Source: Bifidobacterium tibiigranuli (lineage in GTDB: Bacteria; Actinomycetota; Actinomycetes; Actinomycetales; Bifidobacteriaceae). Taken from it: DNA of 64,000 nucleotides. A model generated the notes under the pieces. The model made no database searches. It had not been told where the DNA came from and saw only the letters and a list, made by a program, of their open reading frames with translations. Made by a program: the position numbers and the translations under genes. Every line of letters starts with the position of its first letter. Position 1 is the stretch's first letter. Shown here piece after piece: positions 17,071-24,256 of the stretch. Where the stretch lies: NCBI RefSeq assembly GCF_009371885.1, contig NZ_QLZA01000009.1:62001-126000 (forward strand), in the 5' to 3' direction.

Positions 17071-17297
17071 CGTTTGCCTCCGATGGTGATGCCGGCGAAC
17101 AGCTGTTCGTTCAGGTGCATCGCATGGTCGGGCGTCATGTACAGGATGACGGCCAGGCCGTCCAGATCCTTGAGCACCGTGCGCGCGGTCATGCCGAGCG
17201 TGCCCCGCAACGTCGCGCCATGCCTGGTCGTCGCGGCGAACGCTCGCCCATCGAGATGCTCCGGGCTCATGTGACGCCAGTCGGTCATGGTCATCAT
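17067..17297 (-). CDS. Small hypothetical phage protein
   Basis: A 76-residue protein read from ATG 17297 (MMTMTDWRHMSPEHLDGRAF), overlapping the replication gene stop. The middle contains HGATLRGTLGMTARTVLKDL and the end HLNEQLFAGITIGGKR. The strand-rich character might suggest a small beta-barrel, but no family is recognised. Evidence for coding is the coupled start, the 4-nt overlap on both sides and an intact frame. Confidence 0.55.
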   Translation of the reverse strand: MMTMTDWRHMSPEHLDGRAFAATTRHGATLRGTLGMTARTVLKDLDGLAVILYMTPDHAMHLNEQLFAGITIGGKR

Positions 17298-18301
17298 GCC
17301 GCCTCCCACTCGTCCGAAGCGCGCAGACCGAGATCGGCGAGCGCCTGCGTCTCGGTTTGGCCGTCGTTGAGTCTGCGTGCGAGGTGGCAGGCGAGTTCGT
17401 CGGGTTGGGCTTCGTCGGCGTCTCGGCGCAGGAGCTTGTTGACATGGTCGCACTGCCAGGTATGGGTGTGCATGGCATGGGGCTGTTCGATGGCGAGGCC
17501 TGTGGGTTGCATGGGTTTCTCGTTGTGCAGCCAGAGCAGGAACCTGGAATCCCAGTTGCGGCAGCGGCGGTCGTCCGTCGCGGCCCAGAGGCGGAACTTC
17601 TCCACGGCGGCCTTGAGATCGATGCCGTGTTCGGCGGCGAATATCCTGGCGGGCACGTTCGGCTTCCAGTCCTCGGGAAGTTCGCGTCGTGGCAGCTTCG
17701 AATCCTGGGTGGTGGGCCCCTTGGGGGCTACAGGGGTATTAGTATTTTCTTTTTTAGTATTGGGTGTCACCGGTGTCACCCCGTGAAGCACCATTCTGTC
17801 ACCCCGTGGATTAGACGGGGTGACATCCATGTCACGTCGTTCATCGTCACGGGGTGACACGCATGACACCCCGTTCACAGGGTCACGGGGTGACATGGCT
17901 GACACCCCGTTCGGGGAATCAAAGTCACGGGGTGACACGGGTGTCACGTCGTCGCTTTCCACCCGGTCGAGGATGCGACGCTCCGACGCCGAATCCAACC
18001 CGGATTCGCCCGTCCGACGCATGCACAGGTCCCACACGGTGGGACGCCGGTCCGCACGCAGATGGCCCACGATGCGCTGGTCACCCCTGCGGATCACCCC
18101 CGAACGCTCCAACACTCCCAGCTTGCGCAGCACTGTCCTACGGCTCTTCCTCACCAGCACGCTCAGCGTGTCCACCGACGGCCACGCCCCGCAGCCCCGC
18201 GGATCCGCATACTCCGCGAGCGCCATGAGGATGGTGCGGCTGGTGCTGTCTCCTCCCACTGGTGCCTCCCTGAGGGCCCAGCTTGATGCCTGATAGCTCA
18301 T
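17294..18301 (-). CDS. Phage replication initiator-like protein (winged helix)
   Basis: A 335-residue protein. Residues 1-90 form a helix-turn-helix of the replication initiator type (LMALAEYADPRGCGAWPSVD, then RKSRRTVLRKLGVLERSG). Residues about 115-180 are a low-complexity linker in which the motif VSPRD/VTPxxPR recurs, encoded by repeated DNA (see repeat at 17774-17937). The C-terminal domain (EDWKPNVPARIFAAEHGIDL ... WDSRFLLWLHNEK) resembles DnaT/primosome-like phage proteins that end with a DUxxWxxR-type segment. It precedes nuclease genes and follows SSB. It most likely loads replication proteins at an origin within its own gene. Confidence 0.75.
   Translation of the reverse strand: MSYQASSWALREAPVGGDSTSRTILMALAEYADPRGCGAWPSVDTLSVLVRKSRRTVLRKLGVLERSGVIRRGDQRIVGHLRADRRPTVWDLCMRRTGESGLDSASERRILDRVESDDVTPVSPRDFDSPNGVSAMSPRDPVNGVSCVSPRDDERRDMDVTPSNPRGDRMVLHGVTPVTPNTKKENTNTPVAPKGPTTQDSKLPRRELPEDWKPNVPARIFAAEHGIDLKAAVEKFRLWAATDDRRCRNWDSRFLLWLHNEKPMQPTGLAIEQPHAMHTHTWQCDHVNKLLRRDADEAQPDELACHLARRLNDGQTETQALADLGLRASDEWEAA
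17774..17937. repeat. Iteron-like repeats; candidate prophage replication origin
   Basis: The 13-mer TCACGGGGTGACA occurs at 17847-17859, 17883-17895 and 17925-17937, and inverted at 17774-17786. Near copies lie at 17797-17809 (inverted, last base changed) and 17815-17825 (short). Two further inverted pieces, TGACACCCCGT, lie at 17864-17874 and 17900-17910. The cluster lies inside the initiator gene, as lambda iterons lie inside O. The repeat unit itself contains TCAC...GTGA dyad symmetry. Confidence 0.6.
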
Positions 18302-18310
18302 GATGGTCTC

Positions 18311-18775
18311 CTAGAATTCCGGTTCGAAAGCCTGTTCGGCTTCGTCCTGGCTGAATGGGTCCGTTGGCACGCCGGGAATAGGCTCCTGGCGTGGCTTGAA
18401 GCCCCGGGATTGGGTTTGCCGGGTCACGGTCGTGGTGGCGTGACGTAGCGAGGGGCCGATGTCGTCGACGGTGAGTTCCGTCACGCTTCTCGTCTGCCCG
18501 TCCGATGTCTGGTACGAGCGTTGGGAGAGTCGTCCGCGGGCGATGACGCGCATGCCCTTCGCCAGGCTCGCGCCGACATGGTCGGCGAGGTCGCGCCACG
18601 CGGAGCAGCGCATGAACAGCGTCTGCCCGTCAATCCACTTCCCCGATTGCTTGTCATAGGTGCGGGGAGTGGATGCGATCGTGAAGTTCGCGACGGTCGT
18701 GCCGTTGCCGATCGTGCGCGTCTCCGGATCCGCGGTCAGGTTCCCCTCGATGGTGATCAATGTCTCGTCGCTCAT
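18311..18775 (-). CDS. ssb: Single-stranded DNA-binding protein
   Basis: Read from ATG 18775 (MSDETLITIEGNLTADPETR), 154 residues. The OB-fold core is clear in residues 5-110: GNLTADPETRTIGNGTTVAN, then DGQTLFMRCSAWRDLADHV and GMRVIARGRLSQRSYQT. The C-terminus is acidic and hydrophobic (EAEQAFEPEF), a variant of the tip that recruits partner proteins. The start overlaps the stop of the upstream gene (TGATG). This is a phage-encoded copy in the replication operon, not the chromosomal ssb. Confidence 0.92.
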   Translation of the reverse strand: MSDETLITIEGNLTADPETRTIGNGTTVANFTIASTPRTYDKQSGKWIDGQTLFMRCSAWRDLADHVGASLAKGMRVIARGRLSQRSYQTSDGQTRSVTELTVDDIGPSLRHATTTVTRQTQSRGFKPRQEPIPGVPTDPFSQDEAEQAFEPEF

Positions 18776-19128
18776 CACATGCGTCCCTTCTCGGAAAGTT
18801 TCGATACCAGGCGGATGATCTCCCCGCCGTCGTTCGTGTGCACGGCATGGGTGATCAGGCCGATGGGGTAGTCGCTCAACGGCTCGCCCTCCAACGCGTC
18901 CAGCACTGGCTGAGCGCACTGTGCGCAGTAGTTGCCCATCCGTTTCGTGAACCGCACGCCGGAGGTGTGGAGCTCGTTCAGACGAGTCCACGCATGCGAG
19001 TCCATCACCGACAATGCCGCGGCCTTCACCGCCCTGCGGCCATGGAGTTTGAACTCCTGACGGTCCGACTCGCTGAACCCGCCGAGCGGACTGTGGTCCG
19101 TGACCTTCGGGTCGATCCTCATGATCAT
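18775..19128 (-). CDS. Hypothetical phage protein with CxxC
   Basis: A 117-residue protein (MIMRIDPKVTDHSPLGGFSE...). It includes a CAQC pair near residue 68 and an otherwise helical fold. No family is recognised. It lies directly upstream of ssb and downstream of a 62-residue gene, with ATGA-type overlap at its start. A role in replication or recombination would fit the context only. Confidence 0.6.
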   Translation of the reverse strand: MIMRIDPKVTDHSPLGGFSESDRQEFKLHGRRAVKAAALSVMDSHAWTRLNELHTSGVRFTKRMGNYCAQCAQPVLDALEGEPLSDYPIGLITHAVHTNDGGEIIRLVSKLSEKGRM

Positions 19129-19313
19129 GATTCCTCCCTTGTCTTCGCATGCGTCTCATTGGGTGATTCCGCCTTCGGATGGAGCCTGGACCAGGCATGG
19201 TCCATCAGCGTGTGGCAGGCGTCAAGCAGTCTCGGCGACTGGGCCACGTGTTCATCGCCGAGCAGACGCATCACCCAGCGGACGATCATCCTGTAGTCAC
19301 CCGCGTCCATCAC
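19125..19313 (-). CDS. Small hypothetical phage protein
   Basis: A 62-residue protein (MMDAGDYRMIVRWVMRLLGD...) with one amphipathic helix and a charged C-terminus. It overlaps its neighbours on both sides (17 nt with the upstream gene, 4 nt with the downstream gene). No function can be assigned. The consistent coupling through the operon is the main support. Confidence 0.52.
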   Translation of the reverse strand: MMDAGDYRMIVRWVMRLLGDEHVAQSPRLLDACHTLMDHAWSRLHPKAESPNETHAKTREES

Positions 19314-19539
19314 GCGCCTCGCTCTTGCGCACCCACTGGCAGCGGGCCGTCAGCACACCGCCATCCCGGTCCACGGTCACATCACCGGGCATGGGGATCA
19401 GCACGACGAGAGGCCACTCACGACGCGAGTTGATCTCGCTGATCGTCGCCAGCAGCTCCTCGAACAACTCCGGGAACGCCATACGCCTGCCCTCCGGGGT
19501 CAACGGCCAACGGAAATCGAATGATTCAAGCTTCCTCAT
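19297..19539 (-). CDS. Small hypothetical phage protein
   Basis: An 80-residue protein (MRKLESFDFRWPLTPEGRRM...). It has a helical middle and a strand-like end (VTVDRDGGVLTARCQWVRKS). No domain is recognised. The start overlaps the upstream winged-helix gene by 14 nt, and the product belongs to the coupled early operon. Confidence 0.52.
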   Translation of the reverse strand: MRKLESFDFRWPLTPEGRRMAFPELFEELLATISEINSRREWPLVVLIPMPGDVTVDRDGGVLTARCQWVRKSEARDGRG

Positions 19540-19921
19540 GGTCCAGCTCCTTCGCCTCGCTCACACCCATCGCGGTGAGCCCGTAACGCGCGCAGCGACC
19601 ATTCGCCTCCGTCAAGCCGTCCCGATCCACGACCATCACGAAACCCGACCTGCACAACTCGTTCAGGCGCGTACGGATCGTGCTCTCGCCCAACGGGCGG
19701 GCCGAAGGATGCTCGCGATGCTGGATGCGCTGCGCCGCCCGGTGCACGCGCCACGCCTCGACCGGTGCCGCGTTGTGCCGGCGCAGCTCGCGCAACGCCA
19801 GCAACGTCAGCCGCTGCTTGCCCCGCACATCCACCGACACGGCTGCCAGGACGCTCGTCACGGGATCCGCGGACCGCACCGGGGCGAGCAGATCATCGAT
19901 CGTCGGCTGCATCACGCTCAT
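19526..19921 (-). CDS. Winged-helix DNA-binding phage protein
   Basis: A 131-residue protein. Residues about 30-120 have the look of a winged helix: LTLLALRELRRHNAAPVEAW, then STIRTRLNELCRSGFVMVVD, with a turn and wing that end in RYGLTAMGVSEAKEL. Similar proteins follow the Cro/excisionase genes in actinophage early operons. It probably regulates phage transcription or helps replication; the sequence does not decide between these. Confidence 0.65.
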   Translation of the reverse strand: MSVMQPTIDDLLAPVRSADPVTSVLAAVSVDVRGKQRLTLLALRELRRHNAAPVEAWRVHRAAQRIQHREHPSARPLGESTIRTRLNELCRSGFVMVVDRDGLTEANGRCARYGLTAMGVSEAKELDHEEA

Positions 19922-20100
19922 GACTCCTCCTCGATACGCGACACCACCATGAGCGGCAACAGCACCACCACCAGGAACGCGACCACATGCACCAGGGGAT
20001 TAGTGCAGGCGTCCGGCACCGAAATACGTACGAACGCCACCAGCCATACGACGGCCAGGAGAACCAGAACGATTCGACGCAGCAGATAACGCCCACTCAT
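19918..20100 (-). CDS. Small two-span membrane protein
   Basis: A 60-residue protein with two hydrophobic segments: residues about 8-27 (RRIVLVLLAVVWLVAFVRIS) and 36-53 (LVHVVAFLVVVLLPLMVV). It starts by ATGA overlap with the excisionase-like gene. Early-operon membrane proteins can be superinfection exclusion factors, but there is no motif to prove this. Confidence 0.55.
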   Translation of the reverse strand: MSGRYLLRRIVLVLLAVVWLVAFVRISVPDACTNPLVHVVAFLVVVLLPLMVVSRIEEES

Positions 20101-20327
20101 CGGATGTACCCCGCACTCCTGCGACGCGGCTTCGACCTGACCTCAGCCAGACGTTCATCAAGATGGTTGATGTCGTCCACGGAAACCTTGTACGAGCGAG
20201 CCGGTTGACAGATCCTCAGCACCTGGTCCCGGCCCAACTTCAGAATCGTGCGACGATCCATATCAAGAAGCTTCTCCGCTTCCGCAAGACCCACCCACTT
20301 CGGCAGGTACTCAACAGTGTCACTCAT
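20097..20327 (-). CDS. Excisionase-like helix-turn-helix protein
   Basis: A 76-residue protein with a MerR/excisionase-type HTH: GLAEAEKLLDMDRRTILKLG, then VLRICQPARSYKVSVDDIN. Small proteins of this design are excisionases or early regulators. It is the second gene after the early promoter, behind the Cro-like gene, a common place for such a regulator. A link to the integrase at 27.1-28.4 kb is plausible, but the distance leaves the excision role unproved. Confidence 0.68.
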   Translation of the reverse strand: MSDTVEYLPKWVGLAEAEKLLDMDRRTILKLGRDQVLRICQPARSYKVSVDDINHLDERLAEVRSKPRRRSAGYIR

Positions 20328-20602
20328 GATCTCTGCTCCTCTGCGAATGCCGGGTTGTTGTCGGCGGATTCGGAACGTTTTTCTGCATCCTGGAGTATTT
20401 CGTGCGGTATCGCTCCGACGGTTTGGGCGATTCGAATGAACTCGGTGAGTTTCATATCCCCGCGTTTGAATTTGGAGTTGATGGTCTGGCGGGCGGTGTG
20501 AAGTTTGTCTGCGATGACGCCTTGCGATATCTCCGAAGCTCTGGATTGTCTTCGAAGATTGTCAACCGCGAGCGCAGCGATTGTGGTTGAATTTGCGGTC
20601 AT
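20324..20602 (-). CDS. Cro-like XRE-family regulator
   Basis: A 92-residue protein with an XRE helix-turn-helix (SQGVIADKLHTARQTINSKF). It is the first gene of the early operon and is divergent from the repressor at 20686. The start ATG 20602 lies only 6 nt after the -10 of a strong promoter, so the message is probably leaderless. By analogy with lambdoid switches it would repress the opposing repressor and its own promoter. Confidence 0.8.
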   Translation of the reverse strand: MTANSTTIAALAVDNLRRQSRASEISQGVIADKLHTARQTINSKFKRGDMKLTEFIRIAQTVGAIPHEILQDAEKRSESADNNPAFAEEQRS

Positions 20603-20608
20603 ACTGTT

Positions 20609-20637
20609 AGTGTATGAATTCGCGGACAGAGTGTCAA
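20609..20637 (-). promoter_or_regulatory. Early (pR-like) promoter, leaderless
   Basis: On the minus strand TTGACA (20632-20637) and TACACT (20609-20614) are separated by exactly 17 bp. The ATG of the Cro-like gene starts 6 nt after the -10, so transcription would begin at or next to the start codon and no Shine-Dalgarno is present. A dyad CATAC-TGTTAGT-GTATG (20600-20616) covers the -10 and start codon and is a candidate operator. Confidence 0.75.
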
Positions 20638-20685
20638 ACGGCTTTGCCCGGCGTGTCGTTAAATTCGGACAATTAGCATTGGGGC

Positions 20686-21051
20686 ATGGCTAGAACACCC
20701 CGTATTTGGAGCGATATAGATATTGCGATGGTGAATTACTTCACCGAGTTGCGAGCGCAGGATGGTGATTCATCGTTGCGGTCGTTGGCTGCGAGGAGCG
20801 GCCTGAAGCATACCCGGCTGGGGGACCTGTTCAATATGCAGAATGGGACGCCGACACTTCAGGAGTTCATTGACTTGTGTATTCTCTTCGGCGTTGATCC
20901 ATCTGGCTCCCTGAAGATCATTCTTGATCGGGTCGAGTCTGAACGGCAACGGCTTATCAGTGATGTTGCCGATCATCCCGAGAATTATGATATTGCCGCA
21001 TTGCATGACTCAAGTAAACGACTGGAACGTGAGGGAGGTGATGGGCGATAG
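20686..21051 (+). CDS. Lysogeny repressor, XRE family
   Basis: A 121-residue protein with an HTH (SLRSLAARSGLKHTRLGDLF), divergently transcribed from the Cro-like gene and followed by an ImmA-type protease. This is the ImmR-like layout of Gram-positive prophages. ATG 20686 lies 6 nt after TAGCAT, a weak -10-like hexamer, and lacks a Shine-Dalgarno, so it too may be leaderless. The C-terminal part (ILDRVESERQRLISDVADHP) is helical and could dimerise. Confidence 0.78.
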   Translation: MARTPRIWSDIDIAMVNYFTELRAQDGDSSLRSLAARSGLKHTRLGDLFNMQNGTPTLQEFIDLCILFGVDPSGSLKIILDRVESERQRLISDVADHPENYDIAALHDSSKRLEREGGDGR

Positions 21052-21062
21052 GTACGTCCTAT

Positions 21063-21470
21063 GTGGATTTCCTCACGGAGGCGATGGCGTTGGGGGTGCG
21101 GGTCGAAGAACGCCCACTTGGCGATGACCTTTGCGGGTTTTATTACGACGCTGCGAGAATCGTCATCGTTGACGAGAACATGCTTGATTTCCAGAAACGT
21201 TGCACACTCTGTCATGAACTGGCCCATGCGCGATTTCACGACGTAGGGTGTGGGGGAGTGGCGGGAAGCAAGGCCGAACGCAGAGCACGGAGGCAAGCGG
21301 CACTAAGGCTCATTGACCAGACCGAATACGCGAGCGCTGAGAATCTCTATGACGGTGACAGCTATCTCATGGCGTGTGAGCTCGATGTCACGGTCCAGGT
21401 GATTGAGGATTACCGTGGTTGGCTGCGGGATCGTCCGCAGCCAACAGGTCCTATGCCTTGTGTGAGTTGA
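21063..21470 (+). CDS. ImmA/IrrE-type metallopeptidase
   Basis: A 135-residue protein with the zinc-peptidase motif HELAH in CTLCHELAHARFHD. It starts at GTG 21063, since the frame upstream is closed by a TGA at 21039-21041. It lies 11 nt after the repressor gene. ImmA-type proteases cleave the partner repressor and so trigger induction, which makes this the likely anti-repressor of the prophage. The ribosome site is weak, suggesting coupling with the repressor. Confidence 0.85.
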   Translation: MDFLTEAMALGVRVEERPLGDDLCGFYYDAARIVIVDENMLDFQKRCTLCHELAHARFHDVGCGGVAGSKAERRARRQAALRLIDQTEYASAENLYDGDSYLMACELDVTVQVIEDYRGWLRDRPQPTGPMPCVS

Positions 21471-21723
21471 TGATTCCCAGAGCTTGCTGGGCCTGGTCCT
21501 TCTTCTTGAATTGCAGGATGATGTTGGTCTTGACACCGGTCCTGGTGAAGAAGAGCTGTTTTCTCCGGACCTCGGCACTGGTGATATCACTGTAATAGAC
21601 GATATCCACACGTTTCACCCCACCGAAGAAACCATGTTTGTCGATTTCGATTCGATTGTCATAGAGACGGAATTCACCGCCGTCGAACAAGACTCCTGCG
21701 GTGCTTGTCAAGCGTTCTGCCAT
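21451..21723 (-). CDS. Small PH-domain-like protein
   Basis: A 90-residue protein from ATG 21723 (MAERLTSTAGVLFDGGEFRL) with GAGGAG upstream. It shows the strand pattern of bacterial PH-like or YokE-like domains (DNRIEIDKHGFFGGVKRVDI, then SDITSAEVRRKQLFF) and a C-terminal helix (KKKDQAQQALGIINS). The 3' end overlaps that of ImmA convergently by 20 nt. It belongs to the cargo region, probably in one unit with the PD-(D/E)XK gene upstream (29 nt apart). Confidence 0.65.
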   Translation of the reverse strand: MAERLTSTAGVLFDGGEFRLYDNRIEIDKHGFFGGVKRVDIVYYSDITSAEVRRKQLFFTRTGVKTNIILQFKKKDQAQQALGIINSHKA

Positions 21724-21752
21724 CGGGTGCTCCTCTGTGTAAATAGTATTTA

Positions 21753-22862
21753 CTATTCTTGTTCTGCTTCGGTGAGACGTTTGACCTGTTCGCGGATCTG
21801 CTCCGAGTACTGGTAGATGCCGTTGAGCTCGTCGATGGGAAGCCGCGTGCACTGTCGGTTCTCGTCGAACACGCCTATATACTTCTGTTTCGTGTTGAAG
21901 AACATCCGGACTATCGGTTTCCGATTGTTGTCGTCCAACAGCACTGCGCAATAGGACTTCGCATCCCTGATGGCGATCCGCCCCGGCTCGACCTCGCTGC
22001 AGGCGATGGCCTTGACGATGCGGTAGCCGGCGATCTCCTCGTCGGTCGTCCGAATGTCCGCATCATCGGGTGTCGAGTCATCCCCGTCGATCGTGTCGGC
22101 CTCGGGATCATCCGCGCCGGCCGGAATGGAACCGACCTTCACGTCGTCCGCGCTCAACGCCGTCTTCAACCGGTCGTTGACCTGATCCGCCAGATAACGC
22201 TTCACCGCCTTCTCCACCAGCGGCCTGAACTTGTCCATCACGGTATGGCGGAACTGGCCATCGTACACATGACCAGCCATCAGCCTCACGAAGTCGTCGC
22301 TGGGCTCCCTGAACTCCTCGCCCAGGGCGCGCCTCAAAGCGCCCACGTATTTGAGTTCCTCAGCGCTGTTGGCAATGGAATCGACATCGAACGCGGGCTT
22401 TGTGAGCTTCTTCAGCTCGGGCAGCACGGTGTCATCGATATCCAGGAGATCGAGAACAAGGAAGGGTTTCGAGTCCATCCGGTTGGGCTCGTCGATGTCC
22501 ATGTAGAAGTTCCACACCTGGCCGTTCGTCAGCACGCCGATGCGGGCGTCGGTGACGGCGAAGTAGCGGTAGAGCTGACTGGCGTTCTCCAACGACAGGG
22601 GAGTACCGACCTTCTTGCACTCGATGAGGATCTGCACCTGGCCGTCGCGCACGAGTGCGTAGTCGATCTTCTCGCCCTTCTTGAGCCCGACATCAGCCGT
22701 GAACTCCGGGATAACCTCGTTCGGATTGAACACGTCATACCCCAGCACCCTGCCGATGAACGGCATGATGAACGCGTTCTTCGTGGCCTCCTCGGTCTCT
22801 ATCGATGGCTTGAGCTCCTTCACCTTCGCCGCAATCTGTCCGACGCTCTCCTCAAACTCCAT
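21753..22862 (-). CDS. HsdR_N/PD-(D/E)XK nuclease-like protein
   Basis: A 369-residue protein whose N-terminal 200 residues match the type I restriction HsdR N-terminal fold: EEATKNAFIMPFIGRVLGYD, the catalytic D67 in KIDYALVRDG, and E81-x-K83 in LIECKKVG. No helicase domain or partner hsdM/hsdS genes are nearby, so it acts alone or with the small PH-like protein. The C-terminal part (about 270-369) has an unrecognised domain ending in the helical QIREQVKRLTEAEQE. Proteins of this kind are frequent in prophages and defence islands; a DNA-targeting defence role is inferred. Confidence 0.75.
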   Translation of the reverse strand: MEFEESVGQIAAKVKELKPSIETEEATKNAFIMPFIGRVLGYDVFNPNEVIPEFTADVGLKKGEKIDYALVRDGQVQILIECKKVGTPLSLENASQLYRYFAVTDARIGVLTNGQVWNFYMDIDEPNRMDSKPFLVLDLLDIDDTVLPELKKLTKPAFDVDSIANSAEELKYVGALRRALGEEFREPSDDFVRLMAGHVYDGQFRHTVMDKFRPLVEKAVKRYLADQVNDRLKTALSADDVKVGSIPAGADDPEADTIDGDDSTPDDADIRTTDEEIAGYRIVKAIACSEVEPGRIAIRDAKSYCAVLLDDNNRKPIVRMFFNTKQKYIGVFDENRQCTRLPIDELNGIYQYSEQIREQVKRLTEAEQE

Positions 22863-23024
22863 ACGAGTCCCCTTATTTGTAAGGAATACATGACAATGTG
22901 AATGTTACCAGCAGTTTTATTTCTTCATCGCGTTAACTCGCCGACACGTGGTATTCGCTGTTTTCAGACAGTATTATGCTGTTTCTCTGGGTAGTCACGG
23001 ATGACGCCCGGGAAAAGGGGAATC

Positions 23025-23225
23025 ATGAAATTCGGCATGCGCACGCCAAGCCTGAAACGCTCCATCAGCGCCCGAACCACGGGCAGAGCCAAGAGGGCGA
23101 TCAAGAAGGCCATCATCCCAGGCTATGGGAGGAAAGGCGTCGGCTGGGTCACGAACCCGAAGAAAGCCATATACAACAAGGTATACAGGAAGACCACGTT
23201 CAGTTTCTGGGACCTGTTCAAGTAA
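23025..23225 (+). CDS. Small basic conserved phage protein
   Basis: Read from ATG 23025 with AAAAGGGG upstream; 66 residues, very rich in Lys and Arg (MKFGMRTPSLKRSISARTTG...). The motif IPGYGRKGVGWVTNPKKA recurs in small proteins of Gram-positive prophages as far as I recall. Its basic character suggests nucleic-acid binding, but function is unknown. The lipoprotein gene follows after 19 nt, so the two are probably co-transcribed. Confidence 0.68.
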   Translation: MKFGMRTPSLKRSISARTTGRAKRAIKKAIIPGYGRKGVGWVTNPKKAIYNKVYRKTTFSFWDLFK

Positions 23226-23244
23226 CCACGACCGGGGATAGACA

Positions 23245-23913
23245 ATGAAGAAGACCGCCGCCATACTCGTAGCCGCCCTACTGACCATCAGCGTCTCGGC
23301 ATGCTCACCATCATCTGTGCAGAACGAAGCCTCCGCCTCGGCATCCGCTTCGGTCGCGGCCTCCAAGGCCGCCGAGGCGAGGAAGACCCGCGAGGCCGAG
23401 GAGAAGGCTCGGAAGGAAGCCGCCGAAAAACTCGACACGGCGAAATCCACGCTGAACGACAAAGTATCCCAGGCCCGCGCCTTGCTGGATTCCTCGAACG
23501 ACAACGTGGCCGACCCGCAGACCCGCGTCGCATTGAGCGATGCCATCAATGCGGACACCTCTCTGGAATCAATGGATCCGGAAGCGTACACCCAGGCCAT
23601 CCAACCGTTGCAATCCGCCATGGACGGGGTCAACGCCAGCGTCGACAGGAAGAAGCAGAATGACACGGCCGCCGCCCAGGCTGCTGCGGACGCGGCGGCC
23701 AAGGCCAAAGCGGATGCGGATGCGGCGGCCTGGCAGGCACAACAACAAGCTCAGACGCAGAGCCAACAGGCGCAACCCCAAACGCAGAGCCAGGGGACCG
23801 CCCATGGCGGCGCGTTCTGCTCATCCGAAGGAGCCCAGGCGCAATCCGACCGCAGCAGCAACATCCTCACATGCAGAGTCGCGGCTGACGGCCGTCTGCG
23901 TTGGAAACTGTGA
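23245..23913 (+). CDS. Prophage-encoded lipoprotein
   Basis: The 222-residue protein has a lipoprotein signal peptide: MKKTAAILVAALLTISVSAC with Cys20 as the lipidation site. A long alanine/lysine/glutamate coiled-coil and a Gln-rich spacer follow. A C-terminal domain has two cysteines (GAFCSSEGAQAQSDRSSN ... CRVAADGRLRWK). It is transcribed in the lysogeny direction next to the repressor module, so it is likely expressed in the lysogen. Prophage lipoproteins can block DNA entry of related phages; that role is an inference. Confidence 0.78.
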   Translation: MKKTAAILVAALLTISVSACSPSSVQNEASASASASVAASKAAEARKTREAEEKARKEAAEKLDTAKSTLNDKVSQARALLDSSNDNVADPQTRVALSDAINADTSLESMDPEAYTQAIQPLQSAMDGVNASVDRKKQNDTAAAQAAADAAAKAKADADAAAWQAQQQAQTQSQQAQPQTQSQGTAHGGAFCSSEGAQAQSDRSSNILTCRVAADGRLRWKL

Positions 23914-23948
23914 TGTTCAGCGCGTGAATATCGAAGCGCCGAAGAAAA

Positions 23949-23978
23949 GCCCCGCCAAAGTTGGGGGATAGGCGGGGC
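23949..23978 (-). terminator. Hairpin, minus-strand terminator candidate
   Basis: GCCCCGCC (23949-23956) pairs with GGCGGGGC (23971-23978). On the minus strand the hairpin is followed by TTTTC. It would end transcripts coming from the Abi-exonuclease gene on the right. On the plus strand it follows the lipoprotein gene without a T-run. Confidence 0.5.
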
Positions 23979-24045
23979 AGGAGACGAGAATCCTCAGACT
24001 CAATCGTCTCCCGGTAAACACTACACGCTGATCGGCCGAATCGAC

Positions 24046-24135
24046 ATGTTGGTGGAGCTGAATCAGCGTTATGCATCAGGGAAACTGACGTTTGGTGAGT
24101 ACACGCGTCAGAAAAGAACACTACTGGACGGCTGA
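24046..24135 (+). CDS. SHOCT-like mini-ORF
   Basis: A 29-residue frame MLVELNQRYASGKLTFGEYT then RQKRTLLDG. It matches the short SHOCT C-terminal motif (leucine-rich start, G-x-[IL]-T/S-x-x-E-[FY]-x-x-x-K-x-x-LL). SHOCT is normally attached to a larger protein. Here the frame is open upstream for some codons but has no start and no obvious partner, so it may be a remnant or a free mini-protein. Confidence 0.35.
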   Translation: MLVELNQRYASGKLTFGEYTRQKRTLLDG

Positions 24136-24256
24136 GGCGTTCAATGATTATAGGCAGTCGACCTATGCACAACTGCCCACCACCTGATCTTCAGCCGCTA
24201 CTCTTTCCCCTGTTTTAGTGAGGTGTTTGGCCTGCTCCAAATATAGATAGGTACCA

